DNA of 64,000 nt from Bacteroidales bacterium (GTDB lineage: Bacteria; Bacteroidota; Bacteroidia; Bacteroidales; UBA932). Positions 1 to 9,277 of the stretch are shown in pieces. The position numbers and the translations under genes were made by a program. Under the pieces are notes generated by a model, which ran no database searches, was not told the DNA's origin, and was given only the letters and a program-made list of their open reading frames with translations. Where the stretch lies: assembly GCA_017476575.1 (NCBI GenBank), contig JAFUZO010000028.1:39169-103168 (forward strand), given 5' to 3'. Numbering within the stretch: position 1 is the stretch's first letter; every line of letters begins with the position of its first letter.

Positions 1-2766
1 GCCCGCGCCGCCAACGGTGTCATCCTCGTGACCACCAAGCGCGGCCAGGAAGGGCACACGTCCATCAACGTGCACGCGAAGACCTCTCTGAACTTCTTCC
101 ACAACCAGTACGACTTCCTCGATTCCGAAGATTATCTCTACTGGATGCGCCGCTCCTACAATATCTCGTCCTGGGCGCCCAAGGGCAACTTGACGTCGAA
201 CCAGCCGATGGGAACCGGCAACATCTACTTTGCCTCCGACGGTTCCGTGGCGAACGGACAGGTCAACGGCAGCGCCCTCTGGGGTGTGTTCAAGTATGCC
301 GACAACCTCGCCTTCCTGCTGGACAGCAGCGACTGGGGCAAGATGGTCGACCCGATCTCCGATCCGGAGAATCCGGAATACCTGATCTTCTGGAATGGCG
401 CTACGACCGCCGACATCAACATCAAGACGCCGGCCATCGCCCAGGACTACAGCGTCGACTTCCAGGGCGGCAACGACAAGGGTTCCTACTATGCCTCCCT
501 CGGCTACAACAACACCGAAGGCAACGCAGTCGGCAACAACTACGACCGTTTCACCTTCGTGCTGAACGCCGACTACAAACTCCGATCCTGGCTGACCTCC
601 AATTCGTCGTTCAGTTTCTCCCATACGAACAAGATTCCGATCAAGACCGGCAACGCCGAGTCCGACTATTTCTCCCGCGCCTTCTCCCTGCCGCCGACCA
701 TGCGTGTCTACAACGCCTACGGCGACTACAACCCGAGCCCGAAGGGCAATATCACGGACTCCCCGATCGGCCATGTCATCGACAAGATCGACTACACCCA
801 GATGTACGACAAGTTCAACATGAACCAGGCCTTCACCGTGACGTTCGCCCCGTGGCTGAACTTCAAGGCGAGCGGCAGCTGGTTCTACCAGGACTATAAC
901 TTTGAGTATTTCGTCCATGACTATATGAAGAGTTACGGCGGAACGAACGAGAATCCCGGCTCCTGGGTCACCACCCGGTACAGCCGCGATTATTACAGCA
1001 GGACCCTGAACCAGACCTACCAGGGCATCTTCAACTTCAACAAGACCTTCGGCGGCTACCACAACGTCTCCGCCATGGCGGGCGCCGAGTTCGTCCAGCA
1101 GGGCAACACCGGTTTCTACGCCTATGGCCAGGGTGCCGAGACCGATGAGTTCCAGGACCTGGAGCGCACCGAGGTGGGCGACTCCCGCGACATCGATTCC
1201 TGGCATACCTACACCCGCATCCTGTCCTTCTTCGGCAAGGCCGACTACGATTATGACGGCAAGTACCTGCTGTCCTTCGTCCTCCGCCGGGACGGCTATT
1301 CCCGCCTGATGGCCGGCAGCCGCTGGGGCACCTTCCCGGGCGTCTCCGCCGGTTGGGTCTTCACCAAGGAGCCTTTCATGGCCGCGACCCGCGACCTCCT
1401 CTCCTTCGGCAAACTCCGCCTGTCCTACGGCGCGAACGGTTCCTTCCCGTCCTACATCGGCGCCTATACCGTCCAGGGAATCTATGCTTCGGGCAACACC
1501 TACAACGGTTCCAGTTCCTCCTACATGAGTTCGCTTCCGGCCGGTTCCCTTCGCTGGGAGAAATCCTGGACCCTGGAAGGAGGTCTCGACCTCAGTTTGT
1601 GGCAGAACCGCCTGAATGTCAATATGTCCGCTTATAACCGGCACACCCGCGACCACGTTGCGAGCATCACCGTCCCGAGCCATACCGGCCGCAGCGGTAT
1701 CGTCTCGAACCTCGGCGAGTTCCAGAACAAGGGCTTCGAGTTCGAAATCAACGCCCGCATCCTGAACACCCGTGACTGGAAGGTCAACTTCGGGCTGAAC
1801 GGAGCCTACAACATCAACAAGATTATCAAACTCCCGGAGAACGACAATGAAAACAACCGCCAGGGCGGCCAGCAGATCTATGTTCCAGGATCCTATGACC
1901 CGGCAACCGGCGAGAGCCAGTTGATCTGGGTCGGCGGCTACCAGGAAGGACAGACCCCGGGCGACCTCTACTCCTTCAAATACGGCGGCATCTACCGGAG
2001 TTGGGCCGAAATCTACGAGAAGGCGGCCTATCTGGTGGACCAATCCTCCGGCAACAGCAGTTCGGACAACAAGATCCTCTACGGCCCTGATGCATGGGCG
2101 GCCCTCACCGACAGCGAGCGCGCCGCCGGCCTGCCGATCGAGCCGGGCGACGTCATCTGGGAAGATGTGAACGGCGACGGTATCATCGACAACTACGACA
2201 AGGTGAAAATCGGCAATCTCGTCCCCAAGTGGACCGGCGGTTTCAATGCCAATGTGACCTGGAAGGGCCTGACCCTCTCCGGCCGCTTCGACTACGCCCT
2301 CGACTACAAGGTCGTGGATATGAAGACCCCATGGATCCTGGGCAACATGCAGGGAACCTTCAACACAATCTCCGAGGTGAAGAAGTCCTTCGTCTATGAC
2401 GCAGAGCAGGATACCGGCAGCGGCAAATGGCCGACCTACTATTATGCCGACCAACTCGGCAAGCGCAACTATGCCCGTTCGAACAACCCGTTGTTCGTCT
2501 ACGAAGGCTCCTATCTCGCCATCCGGGAAATCACCCTCTCCTACGCCCTTCCGAAGTCCCTCATCGAGAAGGTCCGCCTCCAGGCGGCCAGCCTCTTCGT
2601 CTCCGGACAGAACCTGGGCTACCTCACCAAGGCCGGCCTGATGTCCTCGCCTGAATATTCTTCCTACTACAGTTCGTCTTCCGGCTATTCGACCACCAAC
2701 AGTACCTACTGGGGCGGTTACCCGCTGCCGCGGACGCTTATCTTCGGTGCGAACATCTCCTTCTAA
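1..2766 (+). CDS. SusC/RagA family TonB-linked outer membrane protein, 5' partial
   Basis: This is a TonB-dependent outer membrane transporter of the SusC/RagA type, which imports oligomers delivered by its SusD lid. The reading frame is open from base 1, so the start, signal peptide, carboxypeptidase-like domain and most of the plug lie outside the window. The first visible residues include NGVILVTTKRG, the plug-domain signature that identifies SusC. About 921 residues remain, rich in Tyr, Ser and Asn and alternating as expected of a 22-stranded barrel, and the protein ends with the aromatic ANISF typical of outer membrane barrels. SusD follows after 6 nt. The ligand cannot be read from the sequence; the downstream M64 peptidases suggest a peptide or glycopeptide, which is inference. 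Confidence 0.95.
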   Translation, partial: ARAANGVILVTTKRGQEGHTSINVHAKTSLNFFHNQYDFLDSEDYLYWMRRSYNISSWAPKGNLTSNQPMGTGNIYFASDGSVANGQVNGSALWGVFKYADNLAFLLDSSDWGKMVDPISDPENPEYLIFWNGATTADINIKTPAIAQDYSVDFQGGNDKGSYYASLGYNNTEGNAVGNNYDRFTFVLNADYKLRSWLTSNSSFSFSHTNKIPIKTGNAESDYFSRAFSLPPTMRVYNAYGDYNPSPKGNITDSPIGHVIDKIDYTQMYDKFNMNQAFTVTFAPWLNFKASGSWFYQDYNFEYFVHDYMKSYGGTNENPGSWVTTRYSRDYYSRTLNQTYQGIFNFNKTFGGYHNVSAMAGAEFVQQGNTGFYAYGQGAETDEFQDLERTEVGDSRDIDSWHTYTRILSFFGKADYDYDGKYLLSFVLRRDGYSRLMAGSRWGTFPGVSAGWVFTKEPFMAATRDLLSFGKLRLSYGANGSFPSYIGAYTVQGIYASGNTYNGSSSSYMSSLPAGSLRWEKSWTLEGGLDLSLWQNRLNVNMSAYNRHTRDHVASITVPSHTGRSGIVSNLGEFQNKGFEFEINARILNTRDWKVNFGLNGAYNINKIIKLPENDNENNRQGGQQIYVPGSYDPATGESQLIWVGGYQEGQTPGDLYSFKYGGIYRSWAEIYEKAAYLVDQSSGNSSSDNKILYGPDAWAALTDSERAAGLPIEPGDVIWEDVNGDGIIDNYDKVKIGNLVPKWTGGFNANVTWKGLTLSGRFDYALDYKVVDMKTPWILGNMQGTFNTISEVKKSFVYDAEQDTGSGKWPTYYYADQLGKRNYARSNNPLFVYEGSYLAIREITLSYALPKSLIEKVRLQAASLFVSGQNLGYLTKAGLMSSPEYSSYYSSSSGYSTTNSTYWGGYPLPRTLIFGANISF

Positions 2767-2772
2767 ATCGAC

Positions 2773-4371
2773 ATGAACATGAAAAAGATATTATCCATCC
2801 TCGCCTTCTCCTGCGTCCTCGCCCTGGGCGCCTGCGACCGCATCCTGGACCTTGAGCCGGTGGATGACAGCACGGCGACGACGTTCTGGAAGAACGAAGG
2901 CAATGTGAAGACCTACCTCACCCGCCTGTATATCGACCTCCGCAGCGACTACAACCTGCCCTTCGTCCTCGGCGAGGTCCGCGGCGGCACCCTGAAGAAC
3001 GGAAACGCCATCGACGGCGTCTCCCTGAACTATCCCAACATCGCCACCAACACCTTGACCAAGGATGTGACCGGCGTCACCAACTGGGCGGGCATCTATT
3101 CCTCCCTGCTGGACGTGAACAACTACATCATGAACCTGGAGGACGGCTGCCGCTTCCTGTCCGACGATGCCCGGAGGGCCTACCTGGCTCCGGCCTACGG
3201 CATCCGCGCCTGGTACTATTTCATGCTCTACCGGACCTACGGCGGCGTGCCGCTCGAGAAGTCCCCGCGCATCCTTGAAAGCGGCATGTCGCTGACGGAC
3301 TACTACATGGCCCGCTCCACCGCCAAGGAGACGCTTGCCTTCATCGAGGAGGACATCGCCAAGAGCGAGGAGTACTACGGCACCAACCGCAACTTCGACT
3401 GCTACACCTGGAGTTACTATGCAACCCAGATGCTCAAGGCGCAGGTCTACCTGTGGGCCGCCAAGGTCGACACGAAGTTCGTCGACAAGGCCGGCAACAC
3501 CGACGGCTCCTACACCGTCGAGAACAAGGCCGAGAACCTGGCGACGGCCAAGAAGGCCCTGCAGGTCCTCGTGGACAGCCGCAAGTTCTCCCTCCAGCCG
3601 ACCTACGCCTCCGTGTTCAGTTACGACAACAAGGCCAACGGCGAGATCATCTTCGCGATATACTTCGACAAGAACGAGTCGACCAACGCCGGTGCCAACT
3701 TCGTCAGCAAGCAGGACTACCTGGACGGCCTCTACGACGTCAACGGCAACCACTTCAGCAACCCGCTCGACCTCTGCAGCACCGGTACGCTCCGCAACGA
3801 GTACAGGCCTTCGTTCGTGCAGTCCCTGGCGACGACGGACAGCCGCCGCGGCTTCTTCCTCGACGTGTACACGACCGCAGACCCGGCGACCCGGGAATAC
3901 GGCACCAACATGACCAAGTATCTCGGACACGCCGAGGGAAGCACCCGCTACTATGACAACGACGTCATCTTCTACCGCTACGCCGATGTCCTCCTGATGC
4001 TGGCCGAGATCGAGAATGCCGAAGGGAATCCTGCCGGTGCCGCCCCGTACATCAACCAGATCCGGACCCGCGCCTGCGGCAGCGACGCCGAGACCTTCAC
4101 GGCTCTTACCCAGGCCGAGACCGAACTGGCCCTCCTGAAGGAGCGCGACAAGGAATTCTTCGCCGAAGGCACCCGCTGGTTCGACCTCATCCGCATGCAG
4201 GACGCTTCCGGCAAGCCGCTGGCCTTCTCCGCAGCCGCCGCCTATCCCGAGACCCTGGGCGGGACGGCCGTCCCGGTCCTCGGTTCCGACGAGGAGTACA
4301 AACTCCTGTGGCCGGTCAACGTGGCCGTCCTCACAGGTGACAACCTCCTGGCCCAGACCTACGGTTATTGA
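2773..4371 (+). CDS. SusD/RagB family nutrient-binding lipoprotein
   Basis: This is the surface lipoprotein partner that forms the hinged lid on SusC and captures substrate. The 532-residue protein starts with a short signal peptide ending in the lipobox LGAC, so it should be lipid-anchored at about Cys20. The N-terminal ILDLEP and TTFWKNEGN stretch and the C-terminal block with LLMLAEIENAEG, then ERDKEFFAEGTRWFDLIR, are characteristic of RagB/SusD. A second in-frame ATG two codons in (2779) would also work. It lies 6 nt after SusC and its stop overlaps the leader of the next lipoprotein gene, so the three are one transcription unit. The substrate is unknown. Confidence 0.95.
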   Translation: MNMKKILSILAFSCVLALGACDRILDLEPVDDSTATTFWKNEGNVKTYLTRLYIDLRSDYNLPFVLGEVRGGTLKNGNAIDGVSLNYPNIATNTLTKDVTGVTNWAGIYSSLLDVNNYIMNLEDGCRFLSDDARRAYLAPAYGIRAWYYFMLYRTYGGVPLEKSPRILESGMSLTDYYMARSTAKETLAFIEEDIAKSEEYYGTNRNFDCYTWSYYATQMLKAQVYLWAAKVDTKFVDKAGNTDGSYTVENKAENLATAKKALQVLVDSRKFSLQPTYASVFSYDNKANGEIIFAIYFDKNESTNAGANFVSKQDYLDGLYDVNGNHFSNPLDLCSTGTLRNEYRPSFVQSLATTDSRRGFFLDVYTTADPATREYGTNMTKYLGHAEGSTRYYDNDVIFYRYADVLLMLAEIENAEGNPAGAAPYINQIRTRACGSDAETFTALTQAETELALLKERDKEFFAEGTRWFDLIRMQDASGKPLAFSAAAAYPETLGGTAVPVLGSDEEYKLLWPVNVAVLTGDNLLAQTYGY

Positions 4372-4388
4372 TGAACACTGAATCCCTT

Positions 4389-5582
4389 ATGAACATGAAA
4401 AAGCATATATCCCTATACATGGCGGCGGTCCTTGCCGTCGGAGGCCTCGCCCTTTCCTGCAGCAAGGACACCAGCAATCCGTACAAGGATGAGAAGGAGC
4501 CGGAGGTAAGCCTGACGACCCCGTCCTCCGCGTTCGTCCAGGACAAGGCCGAACTGGTCCTGACCCTCTCGCACTACGTCCACAAGGATGTCGTCGTCAC
4601 GTTCGCCGTGGACGGCATCGAGCGTGCGGCCATCGACCTCCCGGAAACCTTCACCATCGAAGCCGGCGCCGTGACCAAGACCCTTCCGGTGCAGGTCGAC
4701 GAGGATGAAACCACCATTGGAAACAAGACCATCGCCATCACGATGGCCGAGGCTGATGGTGCCAAGATTGTCAACGATCGGGTTTCTCTCGGAATCAAGG
4801 TTGAAGACATTGCCTTTGTCAACGTCTCTACGACAGGGCTCAATGCAGGTAAGGCTACTCTTACCTTTACGCTCAGCAAGAAACTGACGAAGGATGCCGT
4901 ACTCGGCCTTCGTCTGGCATCTGCCGTTCCCTCGGACAAGATCGCCCTTCCTGCTGCCAATGTCTCGTTCGCCTCTTCGGTGACAATCCCGGCCGGAGCG
5001 CGTACCGCTTCCATCGATGTCGAGGCCGATACGGCGGGGCTTCCGGAAGGCGCGTATGAAGCCGACATCGAAATCGGTTCTTTCAGCGACAATGTTGTTG
5101 CCGGAAGCACGGTCAAGGCGGCTCTGTCAATCAATATCGGCTTCAAACCGACACTCCAGTCGAACCAGATCATGTACTTCCAATATTATAATTATTATTG
5201 GTATGTCAATTACGACAAGGTTGAGACGCATGATTCATTTTTCCTGTGGCCTGAACCGGCGACGGCCGGGAGCCTTTCCGATGCCGAATACGTGAAAGCG
5301 GCCTTGTACCGCTGCCGGGACTTCATCCAGAAAGAATCCAACCGGAAGGCTGTACAGGATTATTGGGATAGTATGAGAGCATCGGGCTATACCAGTGTTC
5401 CCACCAGCACCCCGATTGCAAGATCTGCGGCAGGAGCATATCTGGGTTGGCCAGAATTGTTTGTCGACGGAACGGGTGTGGTGGATATGACCAAGGGAAC
5501 AACGTACCATGTGTTCATGGTCGGCTTTGATGCCAACCTGAATGTCAGTGAATCCTACTTTGTCATCAGTTATACTGAATAA
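4389..5582 (+). CDS. putative surface-binding lipoprotein of the SusCD locus
   Basis: This lipoprotein of about 397 residues has a signal peptide ending in LALSC. After the Cys come two tandem beta-sandwich repeats of roughly 100 residues, with phrases such as LVLTLSHYVHKDVVVTFAVDG and LTFTLSKKLTKDAVLGLRLA; these resemble Calx-beta or Ig-like repeats. A Tyr-rich C-terminal domain (QYYNYYWYVNY) could supply an aromatic binding platform. Its place after susD is where surface glycan-binding proteins usually sit, so a surface-binding role is inferred, not shown. I chose the ATG at 4389 because it repeats the MNMKK start of susD; earlier TTG/ATG codons at 4368 and 4371 are possible. A terminator follows. 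Confidence 0.75.
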   Translation: MNMKKHISLYMAAVLAVGGLALSCSKDTSNPYKDEKEPEVSLTTPSSAFVQDKAELVLTLSHYVHKDVVVTFAVDGIERAAIDLPETFTIEAGAVTKTLPVQVDEDETTIGNKTIAITMAEADGAKIVNDRVSLGIKVEDIAFVNVSTTGLNAGKATLTFTLSKKLTKDAVLGLRLASAVPSDKIALPAANVSFASSVTIPAGARTASIDVEADTAGLPEGAYEADIEIGSFSDNVVAGSTVKAALSINIGFKPTLQSNQIMYFQYYNYYWYVNYDKVETHDSFFLWPEPATAGSLSDAEYVKAALYRCRDFIQKESNRKAVQDYWDSMRASGYTSVPTSTPIARSAAGAYLGWPELFVDGTGVVDMTKGTTYHVFMVGFDANLNVSESYFVISYTE

Positions 5583-5593
5583 CCTATTCTCCG

Positions 5594-5632
5594 AGAGGCG
5601 GCTTCTCGTCAAACCGCCTCTTTCTCTCTTTC
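5594..5632 (+). terminator. Rho-independent-type terminator after the SusCD unit
   Basis: AGAGGCGG at 5594-5601 pairs perfectly with CCGCCTCT at 5614-5621 across a 12-nt loop and is followed by TTCTCTCTTTC. It separates the SusC/SusD/lipoprotein unit from the next lipoprotein gene. Confidence 0.7.
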
Positions 5633-5681
5633 GTGATGTCGGATTGAGGTGCAGATTGTTTCACCCACAAAATTCAAAACG

Positions 5682-7379
5682 ATGAAACTGAACCGAATAT
5701 TACTCATTTCTTCCTTATCTGTCATCGTATGGAATTGTTCGCGGCTGGATGAAGGGGTGGTTTGTTCCGAAGTCACTGATGACATGATTTCGGATGTGGA
5801 AACACGGTCCGGGCTGGCAAGCGATACCGTCTTCTCGTTCCCTGACGTGGATTGGGCCTCATTCAAATCTTATCAGGAGAAGGTGGACGTATGCCAGATT
5901 CCTGAAGATCAACTTGCAGCCATGGCGACCGATGATTTGGTCCGGTTGTGTCTGGATTATCCTTTATTGCTTGACGCCTATGCCTTCAATTCCATCGAGG
6001 AGGGTCTGACCACGGTCCTGTCCCGTTTCAACGGCTTCAAGGAATTGGTTTCCAGGAAGGATGTCTATCCGGCTACATGCCGGACACTTCTAACCAAGGT
6101 ACGAAAGGACTCTGTTGGGCCATTATCCGAGAGGGAGGAAATCGACAGGGCATTTCACCTCGCCCTATGGGAACGAATTCTTTCGATGGAACCGGTCCGT
6201 TCCCAAAGGACTGAGGACGACTCTTTGTTGGAGCAAGAACTGGAAGAACTGATACAGAAAGAGCATGGTGACATGAAAGGGCAAGGAGTTTCCTCGGCTC
6301 AAGTGAAAAGCATGGCCAGTGCCCCCTATCCTGACACAACTCTTTATACGCCGAACGGAACCAAGGTCCAAGACGTTTATGTCCGTCCGGAAGAATATAC
6401 GGTAGCCGAACAAGAATATTGGGAAGAATATCTGCTGAACCATTATTCTGGTATCACGATTCTTGCCCCAGCAACCTCAACGTACAATTGTCATTATTAT
6501 GCGTGGTCCGGGAGGGAAAATCATGATGCCTGGCTTGGTTATTCAACGGTAACAGCGGAGGATGTCTATTGGACGGATGGCAGTTACGTTGAAACGTCAT
6601 CGACGGATGTTGAGGCCACGGTCGCCTCTTATGTAAATGGCAATCATTCCGCACATGTGGTTGACAGTACGACCTTTATCTCAAAATGGGGAGCGGGGCC
6701 CTTGGTCAAGCATAACAGATACGTTTCCCCCTACAATGCGAGTTCGTTGAAATATTACAAGACTTGTATGAATATCGGAGGTTCTTTTTCTCTGTCTGTT
6801 CCAATCCCCGGCATGTCAACTCCACCAGCGGGCGTGCCTTATTATATTAATAATTTTCCGATAGGGGCACATGCAAATTGGACGATTGAACCGATAAACT
6901 ATATTGTTTCCGGAGAGGGCTCCCAACAAATCCAAGCAGTTATCTACGAAAGCACTTGGATTGGAGCGACGGTTGTGACCCAACATGGAATAAGCGTTCC
7001 GCTGTATCCCCGGTACATACAGATGAACTTTAATCCAGAGTATGTTTATATTTCTGGTTTCCAGTTATTTAACACACTTCCGCCACCTTCTCCAGAGTTA
7101 TTGAATCCGAATCCGATTTTTTCGGCTACGCTGGGTGTATTGACCAATTATCCAGAAGCCGATTATACCTTCGCCATAACATCCGGATCAACTTCTGGAA
7201 TGAGGATTGTCTCTTCTGCCTTTCAAGGAGACGCTTCGTTTATTGACAAAGTGGTAAGGGACGTTTTCTTTTATTCGGCGGGAACCTATACAATAAAAGT
7301 GACGGGCAGCAATGAATATGGCTCCTATTCCCGAAATGTAACCCTCTATTTTGACGGAACAACGGCACAAATCATCTAA
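5682..7379 (+). CDS. lipoprotein with NCHYYAW papain-like motif, function unknown
   Basis: The start chosen is the ATG at 5682, which gives MKLNRILLISS and a lipobox near IVWNC; an in-frame extension upstream lacks a signal peptide. The N-terminal third has CQIPEDQLAAMATDDLVRLCLDYPLL, a pattern I recall from other Bacteroidales lipoproteins of unknown role. The centre has NCHYYAW (Cys270-His271), then HSAHVV (His322, His325) and ISKWGAGPLVKH. An invariant-looking Cys followed by His about 50 residues later resembles NlpC/P60- or CHAP-like papain folds, so a cysteine hydrolase is possible. The C-terminus looks like an Ig-type or PKD-like domain (ITSGSTSGMRIVSSAFQG to YTIKVTGSNEYGSYSR). The gene is visibly more AT-rich than its neighbours, suggesting transfer. 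Confidence 0.65.
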   Translation: MKLNRILLISSLSVIVWNCSRLDEGVVCSEVTDDMISDVETRSGLASDTVFSFPDVDWASFKSYQEKVDVCQIPEDQLAAMATDDLVRLCLDYPLLLDAYAFNSIEEGLTTVLSRFNGFKELVSRKDVYPATCRTLLTKVRKDSVGPLSEREEIDRAFHLALWERILSMEPVRSQRTEDDSLLEQELEELIQKEHGDMKGQGVSSAQVKSMASAPYPDTTLYTPNGTKVQDVYVRPEEYTVAEQEYWEEYLLNHYSGITILAPATSTYNCHYYAWSGRENHDAWLGYSTVTAEDVYWTDGSYVETSSTDVEATVASYVNGNHSAHVVDSTTFISKWGAGPLVKHNRYVSPYNASSLKYYKTCMNIGGSFSLSVPIPGMSTPPAGVPYYINNFPIGAHANWTIEPINYIVSGEGSQQIQAVIYESTWIGATVVTQHGISVPLYPRYIQMNFNPEYVYISGFQLFNTLPPPSPELLNPNPIFSATLGVLTNYPEADYTFAITSGSTSGMRIVSSAFQGDASFIDKVVRDVFFYSAGTYTIKVTGSNEYGSYSRNVTLYFDGTTAQII

Positions 7380-7385
7380 TCAACC

Positions 7386-9266
7386 ATGACATTTAAACCC
7401 ACCTGGGCCCTGGGGCTCATGCTGATCCTGGCCGCAGTTTCCTGCGGAAAGGATGACCCTGCGACCGGCGGAAGCGGCGCCCTTTCTGTGCAGGCTTCCC
7501 TGCCCTCCGGCTCCCTGAAGGCCGGATGGACTGCTGCCGACCAGGTCCGCTGCTTCATCACAGCGGACGGGAAGCAGACCACGGTCACCCTGTCCTCCTC
7601 CGGCGCGGGGACCGTCACGACACTGACGACGGACAAGGCGGCCGCCGGATCGGAATATCGTTTCTTCTATCCTGCGAACAAGGCCATCCTGGGACTTCCC
7701 AGCGCCGTTTTCGGCTCGATTCCGTCCCGTCAGACGGCGGTCGTCGGCGGGGTGGCGGACGATGCCTTCATCGCCGTGGCCTACACCGGCGACCCGAAGC
7801 AGACCGTCACGTTCCAGCCGGTGACCTCCTATCTGAAATTCTCCCTGTCCGGCGCCGGAGCGGCTGCCGTGGACCGGATTGAATTCACCGCCACCAATGG
7901 GGAAATCCTCGTCGGCGACATCCGGGTCGTGGGCATGGAGGGCGCTTCGATGACCGTCCATTCGGACGGCTCCCGCGGCAAGGTGACGCCGACGTCGACC
8001 GTCGTCCTGTCCGGCCCTTTCAGCGCCGGGGCAGACTATTATGTGTCGGTCCTTCCGGGAACGGTCGGCGGCATCGACCTGTCGCTTGTCGATGCGGAGG
8101 GCCGCGCCCAGAACTACACGGTGTCCCGGAGCGTGGACCTGGAGCGGGGCCGCGCGGCCGACCTCGGTGCCGTCCCGGTCGGGGCGTTCACCGGCTCCAG
8201 CGACTTCGCCCCGCGGTTCCGCTCCACCCGGTCGGGCATCAAGCCGATCGTCTTCGTCTTCATGGCCGACGGATTCACCGAATCGGAGCGGGAGACCTAT
8301 ACGTCTGCCGCGCAGGCTTCCATCGACCACATCTTCTCCGTCCAGCCGTACAAGGGGCTGAAGGAGTATTTCAGCGCCTATGTATGCTGGACCCCGTCGA
8401 CGGCCTCGGGCCTCGGCGCCCGGTGGGGGACGACCGCCAGTTCCGCTTCGATGATGCAGACCTACGGGCAGGACGGCCGCAACAAGATCTATGACTATGT
8501 GGCCGAACGCTGTCCGGAGGTGTTGGAAGGGGCGACGCCGCTGGACAATGTAGGCATTTTCATGCTCTGCAATGCGGACAAGTACATCCGGCCTGTGTGC
8601 GATTGGGAGACGTCGGGCCGCTTCGTGACCCCGGTGGGCATCAAGCCCAACACCAGCAGCGGGTATTCACGGTGGTGCTTCGGCGGCTCCTGGAAGAACT
8701 ACGAGTTCCGTGACGGAGTCCGTCACGACATGACGGCCGAAGAGTTGACGGCCCTGGGCTACACCAGTTCCGGAACCCGCCAGGGCGACTATCGCGACGA
8801 ATGCCTCCACGAGGGCGCCGGACATGGGTTCGGCCGCCTGATGGATGAATATTGGACGGAGGGTTCGCGTCCTTCCGCCTCCACCCCTTCCGGAATCCAG
8901 TACTATTACAACATGACCTTCCCGACCGGCCTGAACGTGTCGGCTTCGGCTACGGATGCTCCGTGGAAGCATCTGGATGCCCTGCGGGATGAACTGGTCG
9001 CCAAGGACGCCCGCTACGCCAAGATCGGCACCTACGAGGGCGCTTACGGCTATGAGACGGGAGTCTGGCGGGCAGAGCAGGTGACGGCCATGATGGACAA
9101 CCGTCCGTACTTCTCGACCTGGCAGCGCGCCTTGATCTACCAGCGCCTGATGCGCTCGTCCGGGGAGGACATCGCTTTCAACGCCGGAAAAACCGAGGAT
9201 CTGAAGCGATACCTGGACCTCGACCTCCAGTTTGAAGGCGCCTACGACCGCCTCCGTGATCAATAA
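7386..9266 (+). CDS. M64 (IgA peptidase-type) metallopeptidase lipoprotein, copy 1
   Basis: This 626-residue lipoprotein (lipobox AAVSC) has two parts. Residues about 25-270 form a beta-rich region with WTAADQVRCFITADG, YRFFYPANK and QPVTSYLKFSLSG, the layout of fimbrillin-like domains. Residues about 280-626 are an M64 peptidase domain: IKPIVFVFMADGFTESE near its start and the zinc motif HEGAGHGFGRLMDEYW with His475, Glu476 and His480. M64 is named for the IgA-cleaving enzyme of Clostridium ramosum; the substrate here is unknown. The spacing between the two His is one residue longer than HExxH. It starts 6 nt after the preceding gene and lies 11 nt before a paralogue, so they are probably co-transcribed. 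Confidence 0.88.
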   Translation: MTFKPTWALGLMLILAAVSCGKDDPATGGSGALSVQASLPSGSLKAGWTAADQVRCFITADGKQTTVTLSSSGAGTVTTLTTDKAAAGSEYRFFYPANKAILGLPSAVFGSIPSRQTAVVGGVADDAFIAVAYTGDPKQTVTFQPVTSYLKFSLSGAGAAAVDRIEFTATNGEILVGDIRVVGMEGASMTVHSDGSRGKVTPTSTVVLSGPFSAGADYYVSVLPGTVGGIDLSLVDAEGRAQNYTVSRSVDLERGRAADLGAVPVGAFTGSSDFAPRFRSTRSGIKPIVFVFMADGFTESERETYTSAAQASIDHIFSVQPYKGLKEYFSAYVCWTPSTASGLGARWGTTASSASMMQTYGQDGRNKIYDYVAERCPEVLEGATPLDNVGIFMLCNADKYIRPVCDWETSGRFVTPVGIKPNTSSGYSRWCFGGSWKNYEFRDGVRHDMTAEELTALGYTSSGTRQGDYRDECLHEGAGHGFGRLMDEYWTEGSRPSASTPSGIQYYYNMTFPTGLNVSASATDAPWKHLDALRDELVAKDARYAKIGTYEGAYGYETGVWRAEQVTAMMDNRPYFSTWQRALIYQRLMRSSGEDIAFNAGKTEDLKRYLDLDLQFEGAYDRLRDQ

Positions 9267-9277
9267 ACCGTTTCGAA

